Assembly: GCA_030827515.1 (NCBI GenBank)
Contig: JAUREI010000006.1
Span: forward strand, 1 to 52,870
Length of the DNA: 52,870 nucleotides
Source: Prosthecobacter sp.
GTDB lineage: Bacteria > Verrucomicrobiota > Verrucomicrobiia > Verrucomicrobiales > Verrucomicrobiaceae
Direction of reading: 5' to 3'
In this document: positions 50,823-52,870 of the stretch, in pieces
Numbering within the stretch: position 1 is the first letter of the stretch
Layout of the letters: every line of letters begins with the position of its first letter
Notes under the pieces: model-generated
Database searches by the model: none
Told to the model about the DNA's origin: nothing
The model's input: the letters and a program-made list of their open reading frames with translations, nothing else
Position numbers and translations under genes: made by a program

Positions 50823-52322
50823 ATGTATTTCCTCGGCATCGACAGCGGCACCCAGAGCAGCAAGGCCATCGTCCTCGACCTCGACAGCGGTGCCATTCTG
50901 GCTTCCGGCCACAGTGCCTATGACCTGATCGACGCCTTGCCGCCCGGGCACCTTGAGCAGCACCCACAGGCCTGGGTGGATGCCGTCCGTGACTGCGTGC
51001 GCCAGTGCCTGGATCAGCTCGGGGAGGAACGTTCGAGAATTGCCGGCATCGGCGTGAGCGGCCAGCAGCACGGCCTTGTCGCCCTCGATGCCGGCGACCA
51101 GCCGGTGCGGCCGGCGAAGCTCTGGTGCGACACCTCGACGCAGGCGCAGTGCGAGGAGATCGCTCATCACTTCGGCGGTCAGCCCGGTGTCATCGCCCTT
51201 GCCGGCAACGCCATGCTGCCCGGTTACACGATCCCGAAGCTGCTCTGGATGAAACAGCGCGAGCCGGAAAACTTTGCCCGCACGACCTCCATCCTGCTGC
51301 CGCACGACTACCTGAATTTCTGGCTCACCGGCGTCAAGCGCATGGAATACGGCGATGCCTCCGGCATGGGCATTCTCGACGTGCGCACGCGCACCTGGTG
51401 CCGTGAGCTTTGCGACTACATCGATCCGCGCGTGCTTTCGATGCTGCCGCAGCTCGGATCCTCGCTTGCCGTGCACGGTCGCATCCACCCCGACCTGGCG
51501 GCGGAATGGGGGCTTTCGACCGACGTCATTGTCAGTGCCGGCGGCGGCGACAACATGATGGGCGCCATCGGCACCGGCAACATCAAGCCCGGGGTCATCA
51601 CCGCCAGCTTCGGCACCAGTGGCACGCTCTACGGTGTCGCCGACAGCCCGGTCGTTGACGGTCAGGGCGAGGTGGCGGCCTTCTGCGACAGCACCGACCA
51701 GTGGCTGCCGCTCGTCTGCACGATGAACGTCACCGTCGTCACCGAGCAGGTGCGCGAGATGTTCGGCTGGGACTTGAAGCAGCTGGAGGCCGCGGTCGCC
51801 AGCGCCCCGGCCGGCGCCGACGGCGTCACCTTCCTGCCTTACCTGAATGGCGAGCGCACCCCGAACCTGCCCAACGGCAGCGGCGTGCTTCACGGTTTGA
51901 GAACCACCAACCTGACGCCGGCCCACCTCGCCCGCGCGGCGGTCGAGGGCGCCACGCTCGGCCTCGCCTACGGCCTCAAGCGCTTCCGCGACCTCGGCAT
52001 GAATCCCTCCGAGATCCGCCTCACCGGCGGCGGCAGCAAGAGCGGCGTCTGGCGCCAGATTGCCGCCGACTGCTTCAATGCCGAGGTCGTCACCCTCAGC
52101 ACCAGCGAGGGCGCCGCGCTCGGCGCCGCCATCCAGGCCGCGTATGCGCGCGCCAATGAAAAGACCGAGACGACGAGCTACGACGAACTCTGTGCCCGCC
52201 TCGTCCGCCTCGACGAGGCGACCCGCTGCAAACCCGATCCTGCGAAAGCCGCCCTCTACGCCGCCCAGCTCGAGCGCCAGAGCGACCTCACCGGCCGGCT
52301 CCATCAGACGGGCTGGCTGTGA
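50823..52322 (+). CDS. xylB: Xylulokinase XylB
   Basis: XylB phosphorylates D-xylulose to xylulose-5-phosphate, feeding the pentose phosphate pathway. The 499-residue FGGY kinase shows the nucleotide-phosphate loop LGIDSGTQSSKAIVLD (4-19, Asp7) and VSGQQHGLVALD (78-89). LWCDTSTQAQ follows at 100-109, then the catalytic Asp243 in SAGGGDNMMGAIGTG, and the adenosine-site block LTGGGSKSGVWRQIAAD. HG in SGQQHG and WCD are typical of xylulokinases rather than glycerol kinases. No xylose isomerase (xylA) is beside it. It is convergent with ftsY, with a small hairpin over the two stop codons. Confidence 0.95.
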   Translation: MYFLGIDSGTQSSKAIVLDLDSGAILASGHSAYDLIDALPPGHLEQHPQAWVDAVRDCVRQCLDQLGEERSRIAGIGVSGQQHGLVALDAGDQPVRPAKLWCDTSTQAQCEEIAHHFGGQPGVIALAGNAMLPGYTIPKLLWMKQREPENFARTTSILLPHDYLNFWLTGVKRMEYGDASGMGILDVRTRTWCRELCDYIDPRVLSMLPQLGSSLAVHGRIHPDLAAEWGLSTDVIVSAGGGDNMMGAIGTGNIKPGVITASFGTSGTLYGVADSPVVDGQGEVAAFCDSTDQWLPLVCTMNVTVVTEQVREMFGWDLKQLEAAVASAPAGADGVTFLPYLNGERTPNLPNGSGVLHGLRTTNLTPAHLARAAVEGATLGLAYGLKRFRDLGMNPSEIRLTGGGSKSGVWRQIAADCFNAEVVTLSTSEGAALGAAIQAAYARANEKTETTSYDELCARLVRLDEATRCKPDPAKAALYAAQLERQSDLTGRLHQTGWL

Positions 52323-52333
52323 GCCGCCTCACA
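52318..52333. terminator. Hairpin over the xylB and ftsY stop codons
   Basis: TGTGAG (52318-52323) and CTCACA (52328-52333) form a 6-bp stem with a CCGC loop. The stop codons of both convergent genes lie inside the arms. There is no T run on either strand, so termination strength is doubtful. Confidence 0.4.
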
Positions 52334-52870
52334 GCAATTCCGCCACGAACCGGCCAGGATCGAAGGGCTGGAAGTCCTCGGCTTTTTCGCCGAGGCCGAT
52401 GAAGCGGGTGGGGATGCCGAGTTCCTGCTGGATGGCGACGAGCACGCCGCCCTTGCCACTGCCGTCGAGCTTGGTGACGATGACGCCGGTCAGCGGGATG
52501 GCCTTGTGAAATTCGCGCGCCTGCTGCAGGGCGTTGGCGCCGGTGGTGGCGTCGACGACGAGCAGGACTTCATGGGGCGACTCCGGATCCTTGCGACCGA
52601 GAATGCGTCGCACCTTCTTCAGTTCCTCCATGAGGTTGTGCTTGGTGTGCAGGCGGCCGGCGGTGTCGCAAATCAGGTAGTCGGCGCCGGTGCGGCAGGC
52701 GAGGTCGTAGGCCTCAAAGCAGACCGCGGCCGGATCGCCGTTGGGCGGGCCCTTGACCATGGGGATGTTGAGTCGCTGCGACCACACTTCCAGCTGCTCG
52801 ACCGCCGCCGCGCGGAAGGTGTCGGCCGCGGCCAGCACGACCTTCTGTCCGCTGTCGTGCAGGAGCTTGG
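52329..52870 (-). CDS. ftsY: Signal recognition particle receptor FtsY (3' part)
   Basis: This is the C-terminal 179 codons or so of FtsY, the membrane-associated GTPase that docks SRP-ribosome complexes at the translocon. The gene continues beyond the window at 52870: codons for KLLHDSGQKVVLAAADTFRAAA run in from the edge (shown in part here). G-domain blocks present are AAADTFRAAAVEQL (G2), DTAGRLHTKHNLMEELKKV (G3), TKLDGSGKGG (G4) and the C-terminal GLGEKAEDFQPFDPGRFV (G5 and membrane-binding end). The P-loop is outside the window. QPFDPGRFV identifies FtsY rather than Ffh. An internal GTG at 52838 is not the start. Confidence 0.95.
   Translation of the reverse strand, partial: KLLHDSGQKVVLAAADTFRAAAVEQLEVWSQRLNIPMVKGPPNGDPAAVCFEAYDLACRTGADYLICDTAGRLHTKHNLMEELKKVRRILGRKDPESPHEVLLVVDATTGANALQQAREFHKAIPLTGVIVTKLDGSGKGGVLVAIQQELGIPTRFIGLGEKAEDFQPFDPGRFVAELL

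Noticed and set aside
52836-52838. GTG at 52838 as the start of an ftsY-like short gene
   Set aside because: The same frame continues to the window edge with FtsY-typical residues (KLLHDSGQK), so the GTG is an internal valine codon and the gene is cut by the window.
1-52870. CRISPR array, insertion sequence, integrase or prophage
   Set aside because: No regularly spaced repeats, transposase or integrase motifs, or flanking target duplications were found. tRNA-Arg at 63-139 shows no duplicated 3' end in the window that would mark an integrated element.

Overview
The window looks like chromosomal DNA of a high-G+C member of Verrucomicrobiota, probably near the Opitutales. This is inferred from gene families, not from a marker tree. 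The main signs are a run of planctomycete/verrucomicrobial-type genes (cytochrome-c-like DUF1549/DUF1553, DUF1501, WD40 plus cytochrome-c, a PVC-type membrane-bound dehydrogenase), a DUF1080 protein, a formylglycine sulfatase, and signal peptides of Gram-negative type. I saw no insertion sequence, prophage, CRISPR array or rRNA. No stretch longer than about 210 bases lacks a gene.

Layout. 1-5000: tRNA-Arg(ACG), an HpcH/HpaI aldolase, mfd, and a small exported TPR protein. 5000-9600: assimilatory sulfate operon cysH-cysD-cysN on the minus strand, then opcA and moaE. 9600-13150: a metal-uptake-like cassette of a small CPLC-motif membrane protein, a TonB-dependent receptor and a PepSY membrane protein. 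13150-16200: a degenerate ROK regulator, an aldo/keto reductase and fabI. 16400-21200: an S41 protease and a membrane-anchored pseudokinase on the minus strand, divergent from the sulfite reductase gene cysI, which ends in a textbook terminator. 21200-24450: a DUF4112 protein, glpD and a fatty acid desaturase. 24600-29600: an amino-sugar/sulfatase locus (NagA-like, sulfatase, and a divergent NagB-like/PIG-L fusion). 29200-40823: a minus-strand series of dehydrogenase, DUF1549/DUF1553, PPC-domain protein, WD40-cytochrome, DUF1501 and RidA. A PAS-AraC regulator and a DUF1080 protein lie divergently at its head. 42466-52870: a ceramidase-like enzyme, rppH, an anchored hypothetical protein, rlmN, an acetyltransferase, a DUF2339 membrane protein, xylB, and the 3' part of ftsY running off the window.

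How the genes may work together. CysH, CysD, CysN and CysI cover sulfate assimilation except APS kinase and a flavoprotein partner, which are not in the window. The 24.6-43.9 kb region reads as one accessory block for extracellular glycan handling: sulfatase, amino-sugar enzymes, a dehydrogenase carrying a carbohydrate-binding-like domain, DUF1080, and exported cytochrome-like proteins. Within it, the NagA-like and NagB-like proteins both lack residues expected for the textbook reactions. That pair is the best candidate here for undescribed biochemistry.

Recurring themes are putative promoters with a TTGAC-like -35 and a TAGnnT -10, hairpins placed exactly over the stop codons of convergent gene pairs, and short low-complexity repeats, one of them inside a coding region.
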